Of a stretch of 64,000 bases of DNA, positions 20,303-28,744 are shown piece after piece. The position numbers and the translations under genes were made by a program. Numbering within the stretch: the first letter of the stretch is position 1; the number at the start of each line of letters is the position of its first letter. The notes under the pieces were generated by a model. The model was not told the DNA's origin, did not search any database, and saw nothing but the letters and a program-made list of their open reading frames with translations. This DNA is from Dyella sp. A6 (lineage in GTDB: Bacteria; Pseudomonadota; Gammaproteobacteria; Xanthomonadales; Rhodanobacteraceae), in the NCBI RefSeq assembly GCF_036320485.1, contig NZ_CP132911.1, forward strand, positions 3,038,001-3,102,000, in the 5' to 3' direction.

Positions 20303-23290
20303 ATGCACGACTATCCACGCAAGGCGTTGTTCGGCGCATTGCTTCTTGGGCTGAGCCTGAGTGGCCAATCCATGGCGGCGAAGTCCAGGAACGGAGAGAA
20401 AGCCACACCGGCAAAACACAATCCGGCGGCAGCTACTGCAAACAAGGCACCCAAAGTCAGCAACCTGAAGCAAGTCATGGTGACGGGCACCTTGCTTCCT
20501 ATAGATCCAAACACCGCAGCCGTTCCCGTCACTACACTCGAGGCCAGCGAACTTCGCCAAACTGGCGTTTCGAGCAACATGCTCGGAGCCTTACGCAAGA
20601 GCATTCCCGCTTTCGCCGGCCGCAGCAATGCGGGCGCAAGCAACGCGCAGAACCGCAACCAGTTCACCGCCGGCGGCTCGCAGGTCGAACTGCGTAATCT
20701 GCCGACGCTGGTCCTGGTCAACGGCCGGCGTATGGCACTGGATGGCGTCGCCGGCCTAAGCGGAAGCAAGAACTTCGTCGACATTAGCCAGATTCCGGCC
20801 GCCGCGCTTGAACGGGTCGACGTGCTCACCGACGGCGCTTCCTCGCTCTACGGCGCCGACGCCGTCGGTGGCGTGGTGAACTTCATTCTGAAGCACGATT
20901 ATCATGGTGTGACGCTCGGTGGGCATTACGGCGTGGCGGATGGTGGCTATAAGGACCGCTCCGCCTACGTAACATTCGGCGGGGATATCGGCCCGATGAA
21001 CTTCACGGCCACTGTCGCTGATGCCAAGACCAGTCCGCTGTACCAGAGCGCACGCTCGTTCACGAGCCCAATGTACGGTGTCGTTCCCGGTACCGGTCTG
21101 CCGGGCGTCGTCGACGGCGGCAACTATGTGCTTGCACCCGGGCTGCTCACGCCGGGGGTTCCTACCGGCTCCGCCGCAACCGCCGGCAGCTACGCGGCCC
21201 TGACACCGAACGTCTACAACGCTACCAGCGCCACACAGCTGTCCAAGGGATTCGATTATTCGAAATACGCGATGCTCCTGCAGCGACAGGAGCACAAGAA
21301 TCTGGTCGTGAATATGACTTCGCAGCCCTTCACCGCGGACCAGATCGAGGCCTTCGGCGACTTACTGCTCTCGCAGAACAAGGTCCAGTCCACCGCCTGG
21401 GCCGCTGCAGGCCAGCCCTACTCCCATGTCTCGCTGACCGTGCCGGCCGGCGCGCCCTACAACCCGCTGACCACAGCCGCCGCGGGCGTGACCTTTGCTG
21501 ATAGTTCGCGGCCCAAACAGGTATTCGACACAACAGACTCCTATCGCTTTTCCTTCGGGCTCAAGGGCAACCTGCCCCATGCATGGACCTGGCATACCAG
21601 CGTCGATTACAGCGAGAGCAAGCTGACGGAGCGCGACACCAACCTGATTTTCGTGCCCAATCTGGCGCGGGCGGTAGCCGGCGGGTACGACTCCAATGGC
21701 AACGCAGTGGCTGGCGGTGCCTACAGCAAGGTCTACGGCGGCTATTCGATTGGCAACCCGCTGGTACTGCAGCCAGCGCTCAACCCATTCGCGGTGACCG
21801 GCAACTCGGCGGCCGCGCTGGCAAACGTGTTCGGCACCGAGATGCTGCACGGCGACAGCAAACTCTACTCCTGGGATGCGCACGCAGTCGGCAAGCTGTT
21901 CGAGCTACCCGCAGGTCGAGTGAACATCGCATTCGGCATCAGTTGGCGACGCGAAGAGGTTTCCGGCCACGCAGATCCGAATGGCCGCGTCACCGATCCA
22001 GTCACCGGCTCCACTGCCGGCAACGACCAGAATTGGAGCGGCGGCCTGTTCACCGATCCCTTCAGCCACGGCCGCAACGTGAGTGCCGCGTACGCAGAGA
22101 CGCTGATTCCGATCACCTCTCGCAGCATGGACATCCCCGGTCTCCACGAGCTCGACATCACAGCCGCGAGCCGCTTCGAACACTACAGCGACGCCGGCAG
22201 CAGTAACTCGCCGAAGCTCGGATTCCGTTGGGAACCCTTCGACAACCAGTTGGTGCTCCATGGCACCTACACTAAGTCGTTCGCAGCGCCGCCCCTGTAC
22301 CAGGCTTATGGGCCGTTCGACACCCGCCCCGTCACCGACCGCCTCATTGGCATCGTGTTCGGCAGCCAGTACGGCGTCGGGAATACCTTCAATGGTGAGG
22401 ACGGCGTCAATCCGGCGCTCAAACCGTCCACCTCGACATCTCGCTCCATCGGATTCGCGTTCTATCCGAACTTCATTAAGGGCCTGACGCTCACTGCGGA
22501 TTATTCCTCGATCACCGTGCACGGTTTCCCAGGTGGTGCGGACTTCACCACCATCCTGAAATCGGTGAACGACCTGGGGTCGGCCTCGCCCTACTTTGAC
22601 AGCGTCAGCACCGGCAACTTCACCAACCTCGGTGGCACCGATCCATTCGGAACCCCTGGATCGCTGAAGGCTTTCCTGACCAACCAGGCCACCGGCCTGC
22701 CCGACCCCAGTAAGTACTCGCAGCTCTACGTCATCGACCGCTTTCGCAACCAGAGCACCCTGATTGAGCATTCCTGGATGCTTGGACTGGACTACGTACT
22801 CCCCATGGCCCATTACGGAACCTGGGAGTTCTCTAGCAAGGGGATGCTATTCAATTCGTACAAGTTTCAGCGCTTCGCGGGCGGTTCGTACCAGCAATAT
22901 GCTGGTAACGCCAGCAACATTGGCGTGTTCGCCGGAACGCTACCGAAGGCAAGCTTCTATTCGACACTCGGCTGGTCCTACGGAAACTTTAACCTCATGT
23001 TGGGAAACACCTACATCTCCTACGTCAACGACACGGGCGCCGCCGGCACTCTCCCGGGTATCCGGGTACCGAGCTACAGCGTGTGGGACATTCACGGCTC
23101 GTACACCTGGACATCCAGAAACCTCGCAAGCGACAGGAGCATCACGCTGTCGCTCGGTGTGAACAACATCGGCAACACGATGCCGCCGATCTTCCCACGC
23201 GCCTTCAGCAACCAGTTCACCACCAGCGACATCGGCACGTATTCACCCATCGGTCGGCTGATCTATGGAGACGTGAAGGTAAGCTTCTGA
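20303..23290 (+). CDS. TonB-dependent outer-membrane receptor of unknown substrate
   Basis: The 995-residue protein has a signal peptide (about 1-26), a TonB-box-like segment LKQVMVTGTLLP (about 53-64), a plug domain with LVLVNGRRMALDGV and GASSLYGADAVGGVVNFIL, and a long beta-barrel ending in an aromatic strand with terminal Phe (GDVKVSF). A strong GGGGGAG ribosome site precedes the ATG. Its size is that of large xanthomonad-type receptors for complex ligands rather than a classic small siderophore receptor. The upstream beta-propeller and downstream MFS carrier probably act in the same uptake route. The ligand cannot be read from the sequence. Confidence 0.92.
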   Translation: MHDYPRKALFGALLLGLSLSGQSMAAKSRNGEKATPAKHNPAAATANKAPKVSNLKQVMVTGTLLPIDPNTAAVPVTTLEASELRQTGVSSNMLGALRKSIPAFAGRSNAGASNAQNRNQFTAGGSQVELRNLPTLVLVNGRRMALDGVAGLSGSKNFVDISQIPAAALERVDVLTDGASSLYGADAVGGVVNFILKHDYHGVTLGGHYGVADGGYKDRSAYVTFGGDIGPMNFTATVADAKTSPLYQSARSFTSPMYGVVPGTGLPGVVDGGNYVLAPGLLTPGVPTGSAATAGSYAALTPNVYNATSATQLSKGFDYSKYAMLLQRQEHKNLVVNMTSQPFTADQIEAFGDLLLSQNKVQSTAWAAAGQPYSHVSLTVPAGAPYNPLTTAAAGVTFADSSRPKQVFDTTDSYRFSFGLKGNLPHAWTWHTSVDYSESKLTERDTNLIFVPNLARAVAGGYDSNGNAVAGGAYSKVYGGYSIGNPLVLQPALNPFAVTGNSAAALANVFGTEMLHGDSKLYSWDAHAVGKLFELPAGRVNIAFGISWRREEVSGHADPNGRVTDPVTGSTAGNDQNWSGGLFTDPFSHGRNVSAAYAETLIPITSRSMDIPGLHELDITAASRFEHYSDAGSSNSPKLGFRWEPFDNQLVLHGTYTKSFAAPPLYQAYGPFDTRPVTDRLIGIVFGSQYGVGNTFNGEDGVNPALKPSTSTSRSIGFAFYPNFIKGLTLTADYSSITVHGFPGGADFTTILKSVNDLGSASPYFDSVSTGNFTNLGGTDPFGTPGSLKAFLTNQATGLPDPSKYSQLYVIDRFRNQSTLIEHSWMLGLDYVLPMAHYGTWEFSSKGMLFNSYKFQRFAGGSYQQYAGNASNIGVFAGTLPKASFYSTLGWSYGNFNLMLGNTYISYVNDTGAAGTLPGIRVPSYSVWDIHGSYTWTSRNLASDRSITLSLGVNNIGNTMPPIFPRAFSNQFTTSDIGTYSPIGRLIYGDVKVSF

Positions 23291-23426
23291 GCATCTCTGG
23301 CGACCCAGACGCCACGGCGGCACGTCCGGGTCCCCGCATCCAGACCCGGTCGATTCTCCATGCCGCCCTACCCTCGCCGATACGATTCAAGCGCCCTTCG
23401 CGGCGACCGCCCCCCACTGCCGACAG

Positions 23427-24842
23427 GTGAACAACGTGTCTGAAACTGCTTCTGCCAAGATCGCCGCCCGCCTTGATCGGCTGCCACCATCACGCACGAT
23501 ATGGAAGATCGTCCTGTGGATCTCGCTTGGTGGTGTATTCGAGTTCTACGACCTCTTCTTCACCGGCTATGTGGCCCCGGGCATGATGAAATCCGGGCTG
23601 TTCACGCCACAATCCCTGGGATTCTTCGCCAACCTCGACTCGATCAAGATTGCCGGCTTCGGCACCTTCGTGTTCTGTACCTTCGCAGGCCTTTGGGTGG
23701 GCGTGGTTCTATTCGGTCACATGGCTGACCGCTACGGCCGTCGTCCGGTATTCACCTGGTCACTGGTCTGGTACGTAGCCTGTACCGCCATCATGGCCTT
23801 TCAACGAAGCGGTGAAATGCTCAATGTCTGGCGCTTCATCGCAGGTGTGGGCTTTGCGGTGCAGCTGGTCACCATTGACACCTACATCTCCGAACTGATT
23901 CCCAGCGCGGAGCGTGGACGCGCGTTCTCCGTGAACCAGTTCATCACGTTCTGTATTGTGCCTGTAGTGGCGCTGCTAGCGTGGCTACTGGTTCCGCTCA
24001 GTCCCCTTGGCATCGACGGCTGGCGCTGGGTGGTGCTGACTGGATCGATAGGTGCCGTGCTGGTATGGCTGCTTGTACAGGGAATACCCGAGAGTCCGCG
24101 TTGGCTGGCCCTGCAGGGGCGCACGGACGAAGCAGAAGCGATCATGACCGCCATCGAACTGCGCGTGACTGCGGAAACCGGCAAGCCACTACCGCCGCCC
24201 GCCTTGGCTCATGCCGAGGAAACCGGCCTCGGCCAGGGTCGTCTCGCGGAAATTTTTTCTCCACAGTACCGCCAACGCACCCTGATGTTGTCGGTGTTCA
24301 ACATGGCGCAAGTGATCGGTTTTTACGGGTTTGCGGCATGGGTACCCACACTGCTGATCGCGCGCGGCGTCACCGTTACGCACAGCCTCGAATATTCCTT
24401 CATCATTGCGATCGCCAACCCGGTTGGACCACTGCTTGGCGTGCTGTTCGCCGATCGTATCGAGCGCAAGGTACAGATCATCATTGGCCTGGTAGTCATG
24501 GGCCTGAGCATGCTGGCTTTTGCCATGGCGAACAGCCCCCTCGTGCTCATCGCGCTAGGCGTATTGTTCACCCTGTCAGCCAACGTGATGTCGTACGCCT
24601 ACCACAACTATCAGGCTGAGCTATATCCCACCCGCATACGCTCCCGCGCGGTCGGCTTCGTCTACTCCTGGAGCCGCATCGCCGCCGCATTCGCCGGCCT
24701 TGCCATCGGTTACCTACTCCACGCCGGCGGCGCCTTGGCAGTAGCGGCGTTCATCGCAAGCGCCATGGTGATAGGCATCGCGATGATCGGCATCTTCGGC
24801 CCAAAGACCAAGGGTGTTGCACTGGAGAAAATCAGTCACTGA
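23427..24842 (+). CDS. Major facilitator superfamily transporter
   Basis: The 471-residue protein has about 12 membrane helices. Signature loops of the sugar/metabolite:H+ symporter type are visible: GHMADRYGRRPVF after helix 2, PESPRWLALQGRTDEA at the central loop, and ELYPTRIRSRAVGF in the second half. It starts at GTG 23427. It lies downstream of the TonB receptor and would carry the ligand, or a product of it, across the inner membrane. It ends tail to tail with the minus-strand binding-protein gene, overlapping it by 7 bp. Confidence 0.88.
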   Translation: MNNVSETASAKIAARLDRLPPSRTIWKIVLWISLGGVFEFYDLFFTGYVAPGMMKSGLFTPQSLGFFANLDSIKIAGFGTFVFCTFAGLWVGVVLFGHMADRYGRRPVFTWSLVWYVACTAIMAFQRSGEMLNVWRFIAGVGFAVQLVTIDTYISELIPSAERGRAFSVNQFITFCIVPVVALLAWLLVPLSPLGIDGWRWVVLTGSIGAVLVWLLVQGIPESPRWLALQGRTDEAEAIMTAIELRVTAETGKPLPPPALAHAEETGLGQGRLAEIFSPQYRQRTLMLSVFNMAQVIGFYGFAAWVPTLLIARGVTVTHSLEYSFIIAIANPVGPLLGVLFADRIERKVQIIIGLVVMGLSMLAFAMANSPLVLIALGVLFTLSANVMSYAYHNYQAELYPTRIRSRAVGFVYSWSRIAAAFAGLAIGYLLHAGGALAVAAFIASAMVIGIAMIGIFGPKTKGVALEKISH

Positions 24843-26842
24843 TGCGGACGAAAGACGATCGGCATATGCCCTCGCGGCACGGCCTCCGATCCGCATAGCA
24901 GACGTCTGACTCGGACCCGCTCCACATCCCGTTGCGCGCGACTAAGCGGTAAATAGCCTGGGCGGGATGCAGTCATTATCCGCTGCCCTTGCCTGGACAG
25001 CAGCAACGTAAGGTAACGACAAAGTAGGAGGTTGCGATGACCAGCCTCAGGTGCGCGGGTGTAGATGTAGAGATAACGGTCCAGGGGATAGCGGCCGGAC
25101 ACGATGTCCGCGGCTGATCCCGTCGAGACTCCCTGCTCTGCACCAAGCCGGATGCTCAACATGCGCACCGAACTATTGGCTTGGTTGAGATCTGCAATGC
25201 ATAGTGCATCGGGATCGGCAGCTACCCGCCGGATCACCTGCACGGACTCACGGTAGCCAGTGTAGTTGGCGGCATAATGCTCGTCCGCGAAGTGATGCCG
25301 ACGCATGTAGCGTCCTAACGCGGTGTCCGCTGCCAGACCGCACGGATGGATGGGCCGTTTCGCCCAGATTCCAGCCAGCCCCAGCTGCCCCCAGGTTTCC
25401 AGTGGTTTGGCGCCGGTGAAGCTGCGACGCAGTTGGGCCAGATCAATGCTGGCAAGTGGGTTACCCGGATGAACGTAGATCGCCAACGGCGATGAACGCG
25501 CGCGCGGATCGAGCGCGGCATGTGCCACTCTGAACTGCAGCGGATCGCTACCGATTTTTCGACGGTAGTCTGCCAATGCCTCAGGCAGGAACTCCGCCCC
25601 CATCGGCGCAAACAGGCTGCGCCCTTCAGCCAGGGCCGCCGGCGCAGTGCGCGTTCCTTCAAGAATCAGCGAGAAGTGGGTGCCAGGATAGCGTTTCGCG
25701 TAGAGTCGATTGATCGCCTGCAACATCCAGAGCATGTCGTTATAGCCAACGATGCGCACCGCGCCATTCCGATCCAGGTAGGCCGGTTTTGTCGTATCGC
25801 AATCGCGAGCCAGTTCCAGAAGCGCATCGTGTCGCTGCATCGGCGTCAGCGGCATGAAGTGCATGTGATCACGCGCTACCTGGTGCTGACCGCGTGGGCT
25901 CAGCACATAGGTAAGAAACTTGCAGGCCGGCTGCGAAAGTCCTCCCGCGGGCGTGGACGGAAAGCCCAGGTAGATCAGGCGCGCGAGCGCATAGTGCCCG
26001 ACGGCGACCTCAGCATGACTACCCATCACGTAGGTCATGCCTGTATGCAGCGACATCGGCACTGCGCGCACAGCCCCCTTCGCGTAGCCGAAGCCGCTGT
26101 AGCCGATTCCATCCGGATCACGCCCGACCTGTCGCACGATAGCCGTCAACGCGGTGGAGCCGGGACTATCCCTCTCTACCCGCAGATCCGCGCGCCAGCG
26201 CTGTCCATGCAAGACGCGCTCATCGAGAAAATTCACGATGCCGGGCGGGTTACCGGAGGTGCGCAGCGGTGTCATCCCATACAGGTGGATCGGACGTTTG
26301 GCCCACCTCCCTCGTAGTCCGAGCTGGCCCCAGGTCGTCCGCGCATGGTCCCGGCCTGGTCCGGGCATCCCTGAAAAGATCGCTGCGAGCTGCGCGAGAT
26401 CTAGGCCACGAAGTGGGTTGGAACGATTGACATAGACCGCCAGCGCGAAGGTGCCATGTGGCGTGGCATAACTACCGCCTGCAACCGGGACGACAAGGAG
26501 TCTCCGTCCCAACCTGTGCTCGACGGATGTGCGCTCCGATGGAAATGGCTCGCGTGCGAAACTGATGCAGTTGGCCTTGCCAGCCAACGTGGCAGCCACG
26601 CCAGCGGAAGAGTAACGAGTGCCTGTGCCGACCACGACGGCCACGTCCTGCGTCGTCGCATTGAAAACCCCCGCCCAGTTCGACAAAAGCGTCTGCATAG
26701 TGTCAGCACCCAGGCAGTGCAATCCTTGATCCGCTTCGGGTGAACCAGCAGGAGCTGCACTTGTCGACCCTCCCGTCGCCGCTACTGCAACCAGACAGAA
26801 CAACGTCAGGACCGCCAGGGAGCCAAATCGCAAAGCCGTCAT
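24836..26842 (-). CDS. Tandem PstS-like substrate-binding protein
   Basis: The 668-residue secreted protein has a signal peptide (about 1-29) and two consecutive phosphate-binding-protein-like units, about 40-340 and 360-645. Each repeats the same landmarks: YVNRSNPLRGLDLAQL/YVHPGNPLASIDLAQL, TWGQLGLRGRWAKRPIHLYG/TWGQLGLAGIWAKRPIHPCG, and a closing VLSPRGQ/LLSRQGQ. No permease or ATPase of a Pst system is present in the window. It overlaps the preceding binding-protein gene by 4 bp. Double-unit PstS proteins are unusual; a function in ligand capture or sensing rather than classical ABC import is suggested. Confidence 0.82.
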   Translation of the reverse strand: MTALRFGSLAVLTLFCLVAVAATGGSTSAAPAGSPEADQGLHCLGADTMQTLLSNWAGVFNATTQDVAVVVGTGTRYSSAGVAATLAGKANCISFAREPFPSERTSVEHRLGRRLLVVPVAGGSYATPHGTFALAVYVNRSNPLRGLDLAQLAAIFSGMPGPGRDHARTTWGQLGLRGRWAKRPIHLYGMTPLRTSGNPPGIVNFLDERVLHGQRWRADLRVERDSPGSTALTAIVRQVGRDPDGIGYSGFGYAKGAVRAVPMSLHTGMTYVMGSHAEVAVGHYALARLIYLGFPSTPAGGLSQPACKFLTYVLSPRGQHQVARDHMHFMPLTPMQRHDALLELARDCDTTKPAYLDRNGAVRIVGYNDMLWMLQAINRLYAKRYPGTHFSLILEGTRTAPAALAEGRSLFAPMGAEFLPEALADYRRKIGSDPLQFRVAHAALDPRARSSPLAIYVHPGNPLASIDLAQLRRSFTGAKPLETWGQLGLAGIWAKRPIHPCGLAADTALGRYMRRHHFADEHYAANYTGYRESVQVIRRVAADPDALCIADLNQANSSVRMLSIRLGAEQGVSTGSAADIVSGRYPLDRYLYIYTRAPEAGHRNLLLCRYLTLLLSRQGQRIMTASRPGYLPLSRAQRDVERVRVRRLLCGSEAVPRGHMPIVFRPHQ

Positions 26843-27879
26843 CGATAGGCCTTCAGCGCCTTGTCAACGAACGTGTTGGTATACGTATCATTCACCCTCA
26901 CACGCCAATACGACGGATTGGCCGCGGTCAGCACCTGCCATTCCTTGGTCGCGCCCTTGGCAGGCATCCTTCCGTCGTTATCGAACATCGGGATTTCTTC
27001 CTTCAGTTCCTTCAGGTAAGCCCCGCGGTCCTTGCCTACGATCTGCGGCGGCATCACTGCCATGATCTGCTCAGGCGTATGCGTGTGGATGAAGTGCAAC
27101 GTGCGCACGAAGGCATCGGCCAGGAGTTGCGCAACCTCAGGGTGTGCTTTCACCTCTGCACTCATCATGTACACCGTGCTCGACGGAAAAAGCGTTCCCA
27201 AAGCCTTTTTGGTGCCGCGCACGGTTGTCAGATCCGCGAAGACCGACCCCACGCCCTGGGATTCGTACAGATCCCCCTCCGGAGTCGGTGCGACAACCAG
27301 GTCCGCCTCACCTCGACGCAATGTGTCTACGTTCCTTGCGTACATCGTGGGCAACCGCGTGTAATCGCCAAGACCGTGTCCACCCGACAAGACGAGTGCG
27401 TTGGCAATCGTTGTCTTGGAGGAACCCGCACCACCCGTGATGATGCGTGCGCCCTTCAGATCCGTCGCGCTTCGATACTTGTTGCGCACCTGATTGGCGA
27501 CATAGACCTTCGCGCCAGGCGTTACGCCCAGAGTGACGATCGCTTCGGTGTCGATGCCTTTCGATTGATTGACCACGTTATGGTGGTAATAAGCCATTAC
27601 CGCATCGACTCGCCCATCTTTGAGCATGTCCACGCTAGGCACATCGTGCCGTGTGTTCATGACGGTCACGATCACTTTCCCCTCGTCGAAATAGCCGAGA
27701 CGCTCGGCGAGCACGACGGGAAAGTTGCGGATCTTATCGATCTCGTCGACCAGTAGCACGACACGATGCGGAGACGTAGTCGTACAGTCAGGCGAATCCA
27801 CCGGTGCGTCACGGTCACGGGCCATGGCCATGCTGCTCACGATGAGGGCGGCGGTAAAGGAAATAGCAAGTTTTTTCAT
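26839..27879 (-). CDS. NitT/TauT-type periplasmic substrate-binding protein
   Basis: The 346-residue protein starts at ATG 27879, which gives a clean signal peptide MKKLAISFTAALIVSSMAMA. The mature part follows the NMT1/SsuA-like pattern: RNFPVVLAERLGYFDEGKV near residue 51, VDAVMAYYHHNVVNQSKG, ATDLKGARIITGGAGSSKTTIANALVLSG near 145-172 and a late VNDTYTNTFVDKALKAY. Such proteins bind small organic ions (nitrate, taurine, pyrimidine precursors). No cognate permease or ATPase is encoded nearby. It overlaps the tandem PstS-like gene by 4 bp. Confidence 0.85.
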   Translation of the reverse strand: MKKLAISFTAALIVSSMAMARDRDAPVDSPDCTTTSPHRVVLLVDEIDKIRNFPVVLAERLGYFDEGKVIVTVMNTRHDVPSVDMLKDGRVDAVMAYYHHNVVNQSKGIDTEAIVTLGVTPGAKVYVANQVRNKYRSATDLKGARIITGGAGSSKTTIANALVLSGGHGLGDYTRLPTMYARNVDTLRRGEADLVVAPTPEGDLYESQGVGSVFADLTTVRGTKKALGTLFPSSTVYMMSAEVKAHPEVAQLLADAFVRTLHFIHTHTPEQIMAVMPPQIVGKDRGAYLKELKEEIPMFDNDGRMPAKGATKEWQVLTAANPSYWRVRVNDTYTNTFVDKALKAYR

Positions 27880-27900
27880 GAGGGTTCCATGCACAGACGC

Positions 27901-28686
27901 TCAATGGCCCAAGACGACGGGGTCGGCGACAACGACCTGTTCCTCGGCACGTACATGTTGCTTGCTAACACTGATCGCCTCCCATTCCGGATTCGACTTC
28001 AGGCGTGCGCGCACCTTGTCCACGACAGCCTCGCGTCTGCTCAGCGCCGCCTGGTCCTTGTATCGAAGGATCGCGATCACGTTCCATGCACGTCCGGCCG
28101 GGAACTGATTCATGTAGATCGCATAGCTCGCCAGCACGCCCTCACCCATCCATCCTTTGAACTGAGGTATAACGTAGGCATTCGCATATTTCAGATAGTC
28201 GCTAGCCGACACTTCCGTCTTGTAGGGAATGACCACATAGACGGCATCCGGCAGACGCGCCGCAGTGGCAGCCGAGAATTTCAGATCTGCTGGTGTCGTG
28301 CGAATGGTCGTCACCGCCGCCAGTGCTTTCGTGGATAGCGCACCCGGATCCCTTGCCTCGACACGACGCCAGCGATAGAGGGACGCTGGGGTGGCGAATG
28401 TGAGGATCGCCATCGCATCCCAGTTCCCTGAATCCGCGTATCGACTGAAGAGCAGCTTGTAGTGCGTGAGGCGGCCGTCATGCTCCCATTTCGCGAACGT
28501 TTGAACAGTTGATTGCGTAAGCTCTTGTCGCAACATGGGTCGATTCGGAGGTGTCGTCTGGTACTCGATGATCAGCGACAAGCCTCGATTGTCTGGCGGC
28601 GGTACTGTACCTGTTGCACTTACTTCTCCGACATGGGACAGGCCCATCGATACTAGTGTCAGCGCAAATATCGTTTTTTTGATCAT
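27901..28686 (-). CDS. Secreted protein with two ferredoxin-like (dimeric alpha-beta barrel type) repeats
   Basis: The 261-residue protein has a signal peptide (about 1-25) and two homologous halves, about 34-130 and 150-245. The halves align at WEHDGRLTHYKLLFSRYADSG/WMGEGVLASYAIYMNQFPAG and at WDAMAILTF/WNVIAILRY, the strand pattern of NIPSNAP/EthD-like dimeric barrels. Fusing two units would give an intramolecular dimer. A strong GGAGGGAG site precedes the ATG. Its place between a PepSY-reductase fusion and two binding proteins suggests a periplasmic step in the same pathway. The function is not known to me. Confidence 0.72.
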   Translation of the reverse strand: MIKKTIFALTLVSMGLSHVGEVSATGTVPPPDNRGLSLIIEYQTTPPNRPMLRQELTQSTVQTFAKWEHDGRLTHYKLLFSRYADSGNWDAMAILTFATPASLYRWRRVEARDPGALSTKALAAVTTIRTTPADLKFSAATAARLPDAVYVVIPYKTEVSASDYLKYANAYVIPQFKGWMGEGVLASYAIYMNQFPAGRAWNVIAILRYKDQAALSRREAVVDKVRARLKSNPEWEAISVSKQHVRAEEQVVVADPVVLGH

Positions 28687-28744
28687 GCTCCCTCCCTTTG
28701 ATTGTCGTTTGTTGCATGGATCTGTCGACGCTCGGACGCTGATT

